Shown: positions 35,259 through 47,370, counted from the stretch's first letter. The stretch: DNA of 64,000 nucleotides from Lepus europaeus (GCF_033115175.1 NC_084834.1:11009294-11073293); one strand, 5' to 3'. Numbers and translations are program-made. The notes: a model not told the origin generated them from the letters alone.

Positions 35259-35592
35259 TGGGGCCCGGTGCCGGGGCGCAGTAGGTTAATCCTCCATCTG
35301 TGGCGCCGGCATCCCATTCGGGCACCAGTCCCAGCTGCTCCTCTTCCAGTCCAGCTCTCTCTCTACTGTGGCATGGGAAAACAGTAGAAGATGGCCCAAG
35401 TGCTTGGGCCCCTGCACCCACATGGGAGACCTGGAAGAAGCACCTGGTTCCTGGCTTGGGATAGGCAGAGCTCCAGCGGTTGTGGCCATTTGGGGAGTGA
35501 ACCAATGAAAGGAAGACCTTTCTCTCTGTCTCTCCATCTCACTGTCTACAACTCTACCTCTCAAATAAATAAAATCTTAAAAAAAAAAAGGG
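35259..35592 (+). mobile_element. CSINE
   Basis: Head ggggcccggtgccggggcg, ggcaccagtcccagctgc, tgcttgggcccctgcacc, CT tract, caaataaataaaatct with A-run. Confidence 0.93.
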
Positions 35593-36739
35593 GGAAGTGA
35601 AGTTAGCAAGAAATCTATCTAAATTTCCACTGACGTGAGGGAAGAGTTAAGCCCATCTCTGTCTCCCTAACATGACTATAATTATGGCTAAATGCATACA
35701 AAGTGTGCATAGGAGGCAGTGGAGGATGCCAGAGGAACCACATTTCATACAAGGTGATAGAAGAATACTTCTGAGATGTTGTTTTAAGTTATGGGCTGGA
35801 GGATGGAAGGAAGAGATAAGAGGAGTTATATCCAACTGACAGGTTGGGGCTAAACCAACAAAGACAAGACAAAAAGAGGATTTGCCTGTATGTGGAAGGT
35901 TAACCGTCAGGCGACAACGCCACCTGCATGCAGAACTGACCAAGCTGGAAGCAGCCAGCACTGTTCTTTATGTGTGCTCCTAGCTCAGGCCTTGGCCCAC
36001 TGTGCATTGTCCCATCCCCTTGTCTCCAGCCACTGCTGGTTCCCAGCAAGTGTTTCATGTTGTCTCCTTCCAAAATTTGTTTCCTAGAATACCTGACACT
36101 TTAGTCAGTGTACGTGGTATCCGCCACACTGATGGTGGCTTGGGTAGCTTTTCCCAAGACCAATGCTTTTATTTCAGTTAGCATCTGTCATAGCTCAATC
36201 AAACCTTTTAAATTTCAGGGATCTTTGGTCTCTACAGAATTTAACGGAAGGGTGATGGGTTCACGCCACCCCTCAGAGACATACAGTTGCCTTGAAACAG
36301 AAGAATCTCTTTCTCCACGGCATCTGCCTCCTCTGGAGGTTCTGCACAGGAACAGAAAGCTTTGTCTTGACGCATATCAGCTGCAAGTCGTGTCTCTGTG
36401 CACTGGCCATTGAAACCCACATCAGTGTGAGGGCTGGAGAGCCGGGTGGCAGAGGCAGGAGAGGTGGTGGGAGAAAGCCAGTATTTCCTTTTTTCCCAAT
36501 GTTTGTTGTGAGGTCTTTTTCAGGGGTGGGGAGCTGCCGCTGTAGTAACAGTGCTAAAATGAGAGTTAGGAAGAATCTGGGCTTCATGTGGGGTCACTGT
36601 GCAATTTCTGGTCTGCGTGAAAATTCTTCTTAGCTTGAATGCGCCTTCAGGGATAGTAATGCTGGCATATCGGTTTGGATCCTGAGAGAATGGGTTCTTC
36701 CCAAACCCTGACTAATCTGCAAATACTGTTCCCTCCCAG
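35593..36739. other. End of ANXA10 intron 2, no recognised repeat
   Basis: 1.1 kb upstream of exon 3 without recognised transposon. Frames of about 100 residues here have no known domain. The acceptor tract ttccctcccag closes the intron. Confidence 0.45.
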
Positions 36740-36834
36740 AGTGTGACAAAGACCTGCTGATCGACATCCTGACTCAGCGCTGCAATGCCCAGAGACTGAT
36801 GATTGCGGAGGCCTACCAGAGCATGTATGGCCGG
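36740..36834 (+). CDS. ANXA10: ANXA10 coding exon 3 (annexin repeat I)
   Basis: This 95-nt exon completes the codon split at exon 2 (G plus AG gives Glu) and reads ECDKDLLIDILTQRCNAQR followed by LMIAEAYQSMYGR, the first half of annexin repeat I. The acceptor is ccctcccag and the donor gtgagg; it ends in phase 0. Most annexins have a GxGTD calcium loop here. The joined sequence has GFECD instead, so the loop glycine and threonine are missing, as expected for ANXA10. The conserved helix residues (LIDILTQRCNAQR and AEAY) are kept, so the fold looks intact. Skipping this exon would shift the frame. Confidence 0.93.
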
Positions 36835-36979
36835 GTGAGGCCTCTTCCTTGACCTGTGCTGGGGCGGGCTCCTGAGGCGTGGCCGCATGCCCCTTTTCCT
36901 GTCATTCTCGCAGATCACAGATTTCAGACCTCACTGCGTGTCAGAAATAGTTTGTATTCCTAAGCTGTATCATGAAATG

Positions 36980-37118
36980 TACACGGGCGCACTTGCAAAA
37001 CTGCATGGGAAAAAAAAATGAAAAGCTAAGTTTGGGTTGGTACAGGAAATTTTGAAAGCCAGGCATTTTTTTTTTCATAATTCACATTTCCCATGACTTT
37101 CTGCAGTGCCCTCGTGTG
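36980..37118 (+). mobile_element. Mariner-like short inverted-terminus element, copy 5
   Basis: Starts cacttgcaaaactgcatggg, interior aaaagctaagtttgggttgg, aattttgaaagccaggcat and ttttcataattcac, ends cccatgactttctgcagtgc. Only 145 bp after exon 3. Confidence 0.7.
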
Positions 37119-37142
37119 TGTATGTGTGTGTGTGTGTGTGCT
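37113..37142 (+). repeat. TG microsatellite
   Basis: Short TG run directly abutting the right end of the preceding element. Confidence 0.9.
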
Positions 37143-37430
37143 GTGCTCACACTCATAGTGATCACAGCTCTTTCCCAAAACTCACGCAAGCATGAGTTTG
37201 GTGACCTTACGCTGCTGGTTTGTCCATTAAGACTAAAAGTGTGCTGGGAACGCCCCAGTGTGGCGCTTTCAGGAACGACAAAAAGAACTAATGATCACCA
37301 AGTCAAAAAATAACAACTGGCCCTGCAACTCTCCTCAGGCCCCCGTCTCCCTCTCCACCAAAGCAAATTCTCCACCGGCTTTTCTTCTCCACAGCATGGG
37401 GTTAGAGAGACCATTACAAAAGAATGGCAG

Positions 37431-37764
37431 GGTTTTTTTGTTTGTTTGTTTGTTGACAGGCAGAGTGGATAATGAGAGAGAGACAGAGAGAAAGGTCTAC
37501 CTTTTTGCAGCTGGTTCACCCTCCAATGGCCGCCGCGGCACACCGCGCTGATCCGAAGCCAGGAGCCAGGTGCTTCTCCTGGTCTCCCATGGGGTGCAGA
37601 GCCCAAGCACTTGGGCCATCCTCCAGTGCACTCCCGGGCCACAGCAGAGAGCTGGCCTGGAAGAGGGGCAACCAGGATAGAATCCAGCACCCCGACAGGG
37701 ACTAGAACCCGGTGTGCCAGCGCCGCAAGGCAGAGGGTTAGCCTAGTGAGCTGTGGTGCTGGCC
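37431..37764 (-). mobile_element. Young CSINE with target-site duplication
   Basis: T-rich tail with gtttgtttgtttg, gacaggcagagtgg, ggttcaccctccaatggcc, tctcccatggggtgcag, head side gtgagctgtggtgctggcc. Direct repeat aagaatggcag at 37420-37430 and 37765-37775. The 195-residue minus frame across it is repeat-derived. Confidence 0.95.
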
Positions 37765-38046
37765 AAGAATGGCAGTTTAAAAATAGTTTTAAGGCCATGA
37801 AACCATTGGTGGTGTTTTTAAAGTAATCACGTTCTAATTTCAAAGCAGGAGCCATTAAAGAGCCCTTGCTTTTGTTATGCATTTAATCCACAGATTGAGA
37901 ACAAAACTCTTCTGGCCCACAGGGCCTGGAATAGCAATTACTTTGTCAACTGAGCACTCTGGATGAAACACTATCATAAAACTTCCTCTTTGGAGCCAGT
38001 CCACGAAAACTCCATCTCCAAACCTTAGTCTTTGAACAACTATAAC

Positions 38047-38170
38047 ACGAGGATGTTCAAAAAAGTTCACAGAAATGCATGTTAGGAAACAACGATGCAT
38101 GCATTTCAAAATCTTTTGCAGCAGAACCAGCTTATCTTTCAATTCCATTTTTCCATTAATTTTATTAAGT
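38047..38170 (-). mobile_element. Mariner-like short inverted-terminus element, copy 6
   Basis: Reverse orientation: starts gatgttcaaaaaagttcac, interior gatgcatgcatttcaaaat, then accagcttatctttcaattc and catttttccatta. Confidence 0.7.
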
Positions 38171-38637
38171 TCATGAGATAAAAGGTAGCCCTCCATTTTA
38201 AAATGAATAAATAATCCAAAAAGCCACTACGAACAGTGACATTAATTGAATTTTTTCAAAGGAGAACAGCTACTTTTTGTTTTTTTAACATAAGACTCTT
38301 CCCTGAGCTTCTGCTCCCATGACACCATGGCTAGGTTTTTGGAGATAGAATGTCAAAGTTACATCATGGGTAATCTAAATCGGTTTCTATACAAAGTGCT
38401 ATAAGGGATGTCATTTTTCAGTAACTCCCTAAAGGTTTATATTCCTCTTTGGTTTTGATATAACAAGTTAATTTAGACTAAAGCATTACTTTATCAAATG
38501 CTGCAAAATTGTAATGACAAAAAATGATTAAGAAATGAGTTGCATTTAAAATGTTATGTTATAATTAAGCACTTCCCACTATACATGCAAGGCTACTTCA
38601 AAATGTTTGTGGAAAAGCGCATTGAAAGATATGTCTA

Positions 38638-38880
38638 GGGGCAGGTATTTGCTGCAATGGTTATAATAGCTGTTGGGACACTGGCATCTCATATCATAGT
38701 GCTGGATTCCAGTCCTGGCTCCACTTCTGACTTCTGGCAGCCAGTGATGGCTCAAGTAGTCAGGACCCTTGCCACCCAAGTGGGAGGTGCTCCTCCCACA
38801 TGACCCTCCCCTTTCTGTTTCTGACTCTCTGCCCTTCAGATGGATGGATGGACAGATGTTAGATAGGTAGAGACTTAAAA
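38638..38880 (+). mobile_element. Old CSINE inside the mariner-like element
   Basis: Head ggggcaggtatttgctgc, gattccagtcctggctcc, short body, tctctgcccttcagatgg tail. Confidence 0.85.
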
Positions 38881-38931
38881 GACACTTTTTTTGGCACAAA
38901 AATGTTTTGAAACCCAAGCATGGCTTCTTTT

Positions 38932-39242
38932 CTTTAAAGATTTATTTATTTAATTCAAAGTCAGAGCTATGGGGAGGATAGGGGGACTCTTCCATCCACC
39001 CGTTCACTCCCCAAATGGCCACAACAGCCAGGGCTGGGTCAGGCAGAAGCTAAGGAGTTCATCCACATCTCCCAAGTAAGTGTAGAGGCCCAAGCACTTG
39101 GGGCCATCTTCTGCTGCCTTCCCAGGCAAATTAGCAAGGAGCTAGATCAGAAGTGCAGCAGCCAGGGCTGGAAATGGCGCCCATATGGGATGCCACAATC
39201 GCAGGCGGCATCTTAACCCACTATGCCCCAATGCTTTCCCCT
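38932..39242 (-). mobile_element. CSINE inside the mariner-like element
   Basis: Reverse-oriented tail (tttaaagatttatttattt), cgttcactccccaaatggcc, ccatcttctgctgccttcc, head side ccactatgccccaatgc. Flanked by repeated aagcatgg. Confidence 0.9.
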
Positions 39243-39285
39243 AAGCATGGTGGTTTTCCATGACTTTGTAAAGACTCCTTGTAGG

Positions 39286-39747
39286 AGGTCTCAGAGTGAA
39301 GACTTCACTTTGCTGAATAGCCCCTACTTCTGCACATCTGCTGACTGACTAAACTGCCCACTCTGAAAGACACAGAACCACACTGCCCCTTTCCTCTGAA
39401 ACACCGTGTCACACAGCCAATTACCATGCCCTGCAAATTCTTTTGCACTTCGCATTTCTCTCTTCCTCACTTACACAGTCCTCAGTTGGACCTTTGTTCT
39501 TCTGTGCCCACACAAAGCCAAATTTCCCTGCTGCCCCCATGCCCTTCCCACTCATGTCCACCATCCAAAGAAGCCAGAATGACTCAAAGTCTAAACTTTT
39601 CACAGAACACATTGCCCACTTTAATCCCTGAGTGTTTATCCCAGTAATCCCATCAGATATACCCAGATGTTCATGGAGTGAACCCAAATACCTTCCCAGG
39701 GCACACAGAACCTTGCTGGCTTTGTTTCTGGTCTCCATCTGTTTTTT
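39286..39747. other. Unassigned intron 3 sequence
   Basis: Pyrimidine-rich on the + strand around 39420-39640. No exon or repeat recognised. Confidence 0.4.
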
Positions 39748-40066
39748 TTTTAAGATTATTTATTTATTTGAAAGGCAGAGTGACAGAGAGAAAGAGAGAG
39801 AGAGAGAGACAGCCAGAGAGATCTTCCATCCACTGGTTAACTCCCTAAATGGCCCCAACAACCAAGGCTGGGCCAGGTCAGTGTCAGAACCCTGGAGCTC
39901 CATCCAGGTCTCCCACATGGGTGCAGGGGCCCAGGCACTTGGACCATCTTCTGCTGATTTTCTAGGTGCATTAGCAGGGAGCTGGATCTGAAACAGGGCA
40001 GCCAGGACTCAAACCAGCATCCAATACTGGTGCTGGCAAAGTAACTGTGCCACAACACCAGCCCCT
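39748..40066 (-). mobile_element. CSINE
   Basis: Reverse-oriented tail (taagattatttatttattt), GA tract, ggtctcccacatgggtgcag, cattagcagggagctgg, head side gtgccacaacaccagcccc. Confidence 0.93.
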
Positions 40067-41264
40067 ATGGTCTCCATCTTAACGCTCCTCCCCTCCTCCC
40101 ACACTCAGCTGTGGCCAAATGGAACCGCTTGTAGGTCTCCAAACCAACCTGCTTGCCCCCCTTATATCCACTCTGCAGTTAAGGTAACTACTCATGGACG
40201 ATCTGGATTTCTCTTCTCCCTCACGCCTTTACGTAGCCACTACTGGTGAATCTGCCTGACCTTCCACTAGGCTTTCTTGTTCTCCCCCACTACTCACATG
40301 CACAATTACTTCTCCCATTTTCCATTTGCTGCCTTCCCCTTTCTGGGGTGAGAGTGTATAGATTATCTTCCATGTTCATCATGGATATTTTTATTTCCTG
40401 TTAACATGGATGGTCAAGAGATTGACAGAATAATGCTCTTGGCTGCTGAGTAAAGCACACAGGCGTGCTCCGTAAATGCTTGTGACTTGGTATTTCACAG
40501 GAGTGCAGAGCTGCTGAGTAGCACCAACAGCTCTGCCTCAGCCACAGCAGAAACGAATCCCCAGACTCAGCTGCAAAGCCATTGGAAAGGCTGCTCATTG
40601 GCATATTTTGCAACAGCTTCTACAAGAGGCCAGTAGCAAGGCAGCAGCCGTTTTTCAAGTGTGATATACCTGGACGTTGGATCAGGAAAGCAACGAGCTT
40701 AAACAACAAGAGCCCCCTTTGGGAGGTTGCCTTCCTCTGCCAGAGGTTCCAATCAGCAAGCCGTCCATCACCGAGACTGAACATTAGGGTTGTGGGGCCC
40801 CAAAGGTAGGAGCACCTCCTCACCTGTGGCTCTTTTCCTGTCTAGTGCTTGCAATCACAAATAATAGTTAAATATTTAATTCAGCAGTTACGGAAGTCAT
40901 ACAGTAGTCATACAATAAATCAGCAAACCTTGCTCACAGACAATGCTTGAAGTCAGTATACTTGCAGCCAGGGGTCCAGGTAGCATGCTGACTTGGGCAC
41001 TGTATCCAAAAAATGCAAAAAGCCTGAGTCTTTCTAAAACCAAAGCTCCCCACCCGTGGTCTACAGTTGGGGAAGGAAGACCTCAGTCCTTGCTAATCCC
41101 TTTTCTCCTGAAAACAATAGAAGTTGTGGTGGAGGGGAGGGAAAGACAGGGAAACACAAGGGAAAGACTGACTCTGCAACAGATAAGCAAAGCACAGTTA
41201 TTTTATGTATGACATCTGTGTACACCTCAATCAAATTAATTCACAAGTATATCACAAATGCACC
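40067..41264. other. Unassigned intron 3 sequence
   Basis: 1.2 kb without recognised exon or transposon. Frames of up to 89 residues carry no known domain. Confidence 0.4.
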
Positions 41265-41728
41265 GTCTGTATCATAGAAAAACTGCATGGAATTCAAAAA
41301 AGTTCTGTATGAAAGTAAACACATTTTAATTCAATTTTATTTTTTAAAAAAAGATTATTTATTTATTTGAAAGGTAGAGTTACAGAGAGGCAGAGGCAGA
41401 GAGAGAGAGAGGTCTTCCATCTGCTGGTTCACTCCCCAAATGGCTGTAAATGGCTGCAGCTGGGCCAATCTGAAGCCAGGAGACAGGAGCTTCTTCCTGG
41501 TCTCCCATGTGGGTGCACTCCCATGTGGGTGCAGGGGCCCAAGCATCTTCTATTGCTTTCCCAGGCCATAGCAGAGAGCTGGATCAGAAATAGAGCAGCT
41601 GGGACTTGAACTGGCCTCCGTATGGGATGCCAGCACTGTAGACAGCGGCTTTACCTGCTACGCCACAGCATTGGACCCCTTTAATTGCATTTTCCACAAA
41701 CTCCTTGGCCTACGTGAAGTCCTATATT
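41265..41728 (-). mobile_element. Mariner-like element copy 8, interrupted by a CSINE
   Basis: Reverse orientation. Left part to 41346 (agaaaaactgcatggaattc, cacattttaattcaatttt), right part 41681-41728 (ctttaattgcattttccac, then gtgaagtccta). Confidence 0.6.
41347..41680 (-). mobile_element. CSINE with a small internal duplication
   Basis: Tail aagattatttatttatttg, ggttcactccccaaatggc. The unit cccatgtgggtgca appears twice in succession (41503-41532), a local slippage duplication. Head side cgccacagcattggacccc. Confidence 0.92.
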
Positions 41729-41874
41729 AGCTGGTAGGGCACCATACATTTCAGCTTTGTGGAATCTTAACTCAGTGACCCTAGCCGCATTACTTTCCGA
41801 TCATAACCAAGTGGTTTGAATCCTTAGTATGATTTGGTTTTGACTTACACCTGGACAACTTTTAATGAGTCAGC

Positions 41875-42167
41875 CTTTTCACTTTTGAAGAGCAGAGAGA
41901 GAGAGAGAAGGAGAACACTCTCATCCACTGATTCACTCCCCAAATGCCCACTACAACAGCAAAGGCTGTGCTAATCCAAACCTGGGAGCCTAAACTCAAT
42001 CCAGGTCTCCCATGTGGATGGCAAGGACTCACGTACATCAGTCATCACTTGATGTCTCCCAGTGTGCACATCGGCAGAAGGCAAGATGGGACTCAAACCA
42101 GACACTCTGCTGCGGGAAGCAGGCTACCAACCAGCATCTTAACCACTAGTTCAAAAGCCCGCCCCCG
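41875..42167 (-). mobile_element. Old CSINE
   Basis: cttttgaagagcagagag, ccactgattcactcccc, ggtctcccatgtggatgg, gacgatgtctccc-like block and head side aaccactagttcaaaagcc. Older subfamily. Confidence 0.82.
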
Positions 42168-42479
42168 TAATTCAGCCTTTAAAATGGACCCCATGGCAGT
42201 TGCTGCCCAATCCTCATGATGACATTTCCGTGTTGTTAAGTTTTTGCCTGGCCACTATAAGAGTTTTAACATAATTAATAATATTATTGCCTAACACGTT
42301 TAATCCACCATGTTGCATACTCCTCAAATTAGTAATTATCATGCCATTTTGTAAGTTAACTGGCTTTGTGATTTTCAATTTCCTTGTACATTTTTCGAAC
42401 ATCCAATTCCATGTTTCTTGTTTTGATGTCATTTTTCCAAAAGGACATTCATTAGCAGGTTTTCTTCTAGAAATAACAA

Positions 42480-43345
42480 ATGAATGCTAAATTATTTCAC
42501 CCTTCTCCTGAGAGTATCTTTTTCTTTTATTGCACAATGGGTCAGATGGCTATGGAATACTAGGCTGAATTCTAGTTATTTTTCCTTAGATCTTTCCAGA
42601 TATAAATTCCTTTTATTCTTCTGGCCTTTGTGGGCAAGCTGCAGATATCTCTTCTCACATCAAGAGTTGTAATCTGTAATTCTCTTGTTGCTTTTAAGGT
42701 GTTTTTCTTTATCTTGATAGTTTGTGGTTTCACTGTTGTATTCACCAGGTGTGTGTATTTTTATCTAAACATCTGAAGATGCACCTGTTACAGAATATTT
42801 GAAACAGTGTCTCTGGCCTTGTCTCTGTGCTCTCCTGCTGTCAATTCTATTAGATAAAAGTTGGTATTTTTCACTCACTCTTCCAAGTCTGTTAGCCTGT
42901 TGTTCATACTATTTCTTTTTTGTCTCTGTGAAAGTTTTTGTTACTTTAAAAGATATTTTTCCAATGTGTAAGTTCCACTTTTAGCTGTTTATCAGTTACT
43001 CTTTCAAGTATGATATCTTTAAATTCTAGGGTTTTTAAAATCTAGAATTTTATTTGCTTCTTTTCAAGTCTGTTTTAATTTCTGTAGCTTGGGTTCCTTC
43101 AAATTGTTCTTCATTGTCTCAGACTCACAGGGTATGAATTCTGCTCTTTGTAGAGTTCACTATCAATAACTGAACTGTTGTAAGTGTATTTCATGCTAAT
43201 TTCTATGCTGAAATCTTTAAAAGTGGAGCTGATTTTGTTGTTGTTGTTGTTTGGCAATTGTTGTTGTTGTTTGGCAATTGTTGTTATGTGAGAATCTTTG
43301 TCTGGGAGAGGCAGTGAATTCCATTTTGCATCTGCTTCTTCCTGC
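42480..43345 (-). mobile_element. Ancient L1 or L1-related element, 5' half, antisense
   Basis: The + strand (ccagatataaattccttttattc, gcagatatctcttctcac, tctttatcttgatagtttg, gttgtattcaccagg) resembles reverse-complemented ancient L1/HAL1-type sequence and parallels the 17650-18650 block. No open frame. Confidence 0.5.
43230..43290. repeat. Compound (ttg)n repeat
   Basis: The unit ttgttgttgtttggcaa recurs with (ttg)n of varied length: two full units and a partial third. Confidence 0.9.
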
Positions 43346-45420
43346 CTTCCCGGGACTCAGTGCCAGCTCCCACAATGATCTCTCCTCCTGGAGGTCTCAG
43401 TCTATGTGGGAAGAACACATCTGAACCTTCAACTCATAGTGTTATGGGTCTATGCATCTTAGTCTTTATTCCAAATTCTTGTCTCCACAGTGGTAAGAAT
43501 TCAAAGCAGAGACATAAATGCAGTGCACAAATAAGAGTAGGATTTACTAAAAGAGAGTTAATATACATTCACATGTGAGTGTGGGCCTCCCACATGCACA
43601 GACACTTGTCATGAGTAGGCCAGAGAGTGGCTCTTGTGGAGAGAAAGAGGGAGGAGGCCAGAGAAGAATCCATAAGCATGGCCACCCAGAACTCAAGAGC
43701 AAAAGACAAAGGCCACTTCCACATTAGGAAGCGATGCCCTAGTTGAATATTCATGCAGGGTGGAGTTCATCACCCGTGAGGCTTTCTGGGGCTTAAATGA
43801 CCCATCCAACAGAGCTTAACTTCCCTGTGGCCATCGTGACATCTCCTTCTTCCTAGTCCCAGATGAAACACAGGTGCATCATGGGAGACTGTGTGTACTG
43901 GATTGACAGGTAAGGGGGTGGTGTTACAGTGCAGGGCTAAACAGAAATTATGAAAAAACCTTTCTCCAGCTTTATTGATCCCTCCTAATTGCCTGCCTGG
44001 TTCTCCCATTTCAAAAGGAGACACGTTCTATCATTTCAGACTTAGAGAAAACATTCTTCTCCTCAAACCCCAGGCAGCAGGAGGTGAGTTTTCTTCCATC
44101 TTCCAAGGCTGAATGCTCATTGTGTCCTGGTTCTCACTATCAAAGGTGGAATCTTTTGACAGCCTCTATGTGAGGTTTCAGACTTCACTTTCTGGTCGCC
44201 CCTTCCCCCCAAAATGTTATCCTGTCCTCATAAAATGCCCTTCTTTGGCCATTAAAACCTAAGCCAAATACTTCTCAAAACCAACCTTGACCTTCCTCCA
44301 GGCACCTGCAGACCACCTCCAAGATCAGCTCATTTGCTTAACCTCTGGTTTTCATTTCTCCCCTGGTTTTAACACCCAGAGGAGTCTCTTCTGAATAACA
44401 CATACTTCTAAAAGAATATTTGCTACACTTCATCCTGGTATTTGAAGTAAGAGTATTTTAGCCTCAATATACCATGCTTCTCTAAAAAGAAGACCAACGT
44501 AGTATGACTGTTATCAAACAAAAATGATTTAGCAAATTTCCATTGAAAATCAAACAATTCAGCCAACTCTGAAAATATAGGTATGGGATTCTTGGAAAGA
44601 ACAGTCACTCGCCACTGTGAAGGAACAAAACAACTCACACAAACGCCTTTATAATATAATATAAAATTGTACAAGGATTTACACAGTGACTGCCAGGGTG
44701 GGTGGAATTAAGACAAATTCTTAGTTCCACTTTCTGTAGCTTTGCATTACTGAGTGTTTAAATAGCAAGTGTCATTTTTTTATCAAAATAGAAAAAAACA
44801 TACAAGTGAAAAGCATATGAAGTGGTCGCCCTGCGCATATTCAGACTAGCAAGATGTCCCTAGTACTTCCAGCCCTGGATAAAGTAAGAGGAATAAGAGA
44901 TAGGAGCCGCTGTTTCAATTCAGATGGAATGGGCAGGACAGCTGCAAGGTGGGTAATGTGCAGGTTTTTCAGCAATCTGGAACAGCTCAATTCATAAAAA
45001 CAAGTGCTCATTAGCTTAATAGAAAACCAAGCAGTGACACTCTCCCTATAGGGTAAGCCTTTGGAAGACAGCAAAGTCAGGCACTCACACTCCAAGGATT
45101 ACATCTGAGCAGTTTTTTATACAGCTCCAAATGGGAATTCTTCTAATTGGAGAACCTATTTGAAGGTTCCTCTTTGAACTTCAAGGTTTAGCTATCTAAA
45201 CATATTATTCAATGTTTAGGTTCTCAACTGAGAGCTGTTGTCTCCCTTCTCAGTCTCCTGATGCTATGCCTACCACCCTAAGTATTTGCCACTTCCTCAC
45301 TGGAAGATCATTGTGATGCCCCTTTTTCTGCCCCTTCCGCCAGTGGAAACTGTTTGAAGATAGGGACCTTTGCTTCTGGATCGCCGAATTACTGGGAATG
45401 GCTCTAAACGAATAACTGTT
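43346..45420. other. Unassigned intron 3 sequence
   Basis: 2 kb without a recognised exon, repeat or RNA gene. Several frames of 60-84 residues lack known motifs. Confidence 0.4.
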
Positions 45421-45652
45421 TACTTGCAAGTGGTACTATGCAATCATTTACTTAGTGCCTATGTTGTAAGGGCTCAAATACTTAGCAGGTGCATCTCCAT
45501 GGGTTGGTGAAATGGTCAAGAGTAAACAGACCACAGCTCTGCTGTGCTGGAGCTCCCTGGTTGAAACAGATAATGCTTTAGTAAAATGTGGCATGTTAGG
45601 AATCAACAAGTGCTATGGTTAAAAAGGGAAATCAGGTAAGTGTCGAAGAGGA

Positions 45653-46290
45653 GTGAGCATTTGAGGTAGCTAAGATGCCTCCTGTGACACCTGCATTCCA
45701 TATCTAAGTGCCTGGGTCCAACTCTTGACTCTGCTTTTTCAAAAGATTTATTTATTTATTTGAAGGGCAGAGATAGAAAAGGAGAGAGAATGAGTGAGAG
45801 AGAGAATCTTCCATCCACTGTTTCACTCCCCAAATGGTTGCAACGGCTGGGGTTGGGCCAGACCAAAGCCAGGAGCAAGGAGCTTCTTTGAGGTCTCCCA
45901 CATGGGTGACAGGAGCCCAAGGATTTGGGCCATCTTCTGCTGCCTTCCCAGGCACATTAGAAGAGAGCTGGATCAGAAATGGAGCAGCCGAGACACAAAC
46001 CGGCAACCATATGAGATGCCAGCTCTACAGGCAACAGGTTAACCTGCTACACCGCAGTGCCAACCCCTTGGCTCTGCTTTTGATTCCAGGACACCCTGGA
46101 AGGCAGCAAGTGATGGTTGAAGTGATTGGTTGCTGGCCACCCACAGGGGAAATCCATTTCCTGGCTTCAGCCTGGTCCTGCCCTGACTGTAGATGGCATT
46201 TTGGGAAGAGAATCGGCAGAAGGGAGCTCTCTCTTTACTGTCTTTCTCTCTCTGCCCTTCAAACAAAATAAATAAATAAATAATCTACTA
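45653..46290 (+). mobile_element. Old CSINE inserted in the ancient repeat, itself interrupted
   Basis: Left part to 45738 (tgacacctgcattccatatc, gtgcctgggtccaactc), right part 46072-46290 (attccaggacaccctgg, cctggcttcagcctggtcc, CT tract, aataaataaataaat). Confidence 0.85.
45739..46071 (-). mobile_element. CSINE inserted in a CSINE
   Basis: Full antisense copy (aaaagatttatttatttatt to cgcagtgccaaccccttgg). Flanked by the 10-bp repeat ctctgctttt at 45729-45738 and 46072-46081. Confidence 0.94.
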
Positions 46291-46540
46291 CGTGTCAGAG
46301 GGCTGGATCTAATTTAAACAGGGTGACCAGGAGAGGCAGGCCATGTGAACTGCCTTGGGGAGAATATGAGAGCAAAGGGCAAAAGCAAAGACCACGTTGC
46401 TGGAGCAGATCGAAGCTAGGAGCAAGGAGAAGTGCAGGAGACGAGGGCGGAGAAGTGGCAGAACATACATCATGTGTCTTGTGGACCACTGTAAGGACTT
46501 GAGCATTTACATGGAATAAAAAACTTGGAGTGTTTGCATT

Positions 46541-47370
46541 GTCCTGAGATCAACTCTAAGAAGAATATTAGAGTCACTCGTTGCTGGCTGCAGGGTTGGG
46601 TTCTGAGCAATGCATTGCTGGGGGATGTCACTGGTGTGAGGCCATCCTGGAGTGGCTCGCACAAACCCAGATGCTGTGGGTCAATCATGCAGTACTGTAG
46701 CTTCTTGGTAGATGGTGACCTGACAAGGGTTGTAGCAGCAAACGTGGTACAGTTTCACCGGTTTCTAGATATATTGGTTAAGTTAGAGACAAAAGAATTT
46801 CCTGACAATTGAATATAGTAAAAAATTGCAAGAAATACACCTAGATACACAAAAGCACAATGGAAGGATAGCAAGAAAGACACTGTGGGGATGGGAGTCA
46901 GAGGGAGACAACTGAGTACTGGCATCGCCCATAATGAATCATGAATGATTTGCAACAAATTCGTTGCTATGTGGGAGGAAGAAAAGATGTTTTTGAGTGG
47001 CTCTTTTGTGCCAGAAAATACTTTAAGGCTTTCACCGGAGGTGTATCTGAACATTTAGACCAACCCTGTGAGGCGGGTGCTGTTATTTTTCCTGTGTGGA
47101 CAAGGAAGCAGACAGAAAAAGGCTAAGTTACACACTGGTCTCCTCGCTGTGCTTTCCCCAGCCAGGATGCAAGCCCAACACTCTCCCTCCAGAAACTGTA
47201 CGTTCTAGGCCCCCTGACGCTGTTCTCGTCACTGAAACTCTATTACTGCAATGAAATTTTTACAAAATCAGTTTACTATATCTGTACACACACACACACA
47301 CACACACACTGAGTGACAAAACAAGAGAAACAGCAACACCTAGTGGTGGTTTACAGTGGAATACATAGGC
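46541..47370. other. Unassigned intron 3 sequence
   Basis: No exon or transposon recognised. Contains a CA microsatellite at 47286-47309. Confidence 0.4.
47286..47309 (+). repeat. CA microsatellite
   Basis: Twelve CA dinucleotides. Confidence 0.97.

Larger units (their letters stand above)
38582..39285 (+). mobile_element. Mariner-like element copy 7, interrupted by two CSINEs
   Basis: Three pieces in order: 38582-38637 (cttcaaaatgtttgtggaaa), 38881-38931 (ggcacaaaaatgttttgaaa, cccaagcatgg) and 39243-39285 (gtggttttccatgactttg, aagactcc). Confidence 0.75.
45421..46540 (+). mobile_element. Ancient mammalian-wide interspersed repeat, interrupted by nested CSINEs
   Basis: 45421-45652 has taatgctttagtaaaatgtg, gtgctatggttaaaaagg; 46300-46540 has gcagaacatacatcatgtg and ggaccactgtaaggacttga. 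Both read like parts of one old repeat seen across placental genomes. The same family recurs at 62670-63880. Exact name not assigned. Confidence 0.6.

Noticed and set aside
37295..37882. 195-residue minus-strand open frame
   Set aside because: It runs through the antisense CSINE at 37431-37764 and encodes the usual SINE-derived residues (for example EGWPKCLG- and PHGRPGEAPG-like strings seen at other CSINEs). Not a gene.
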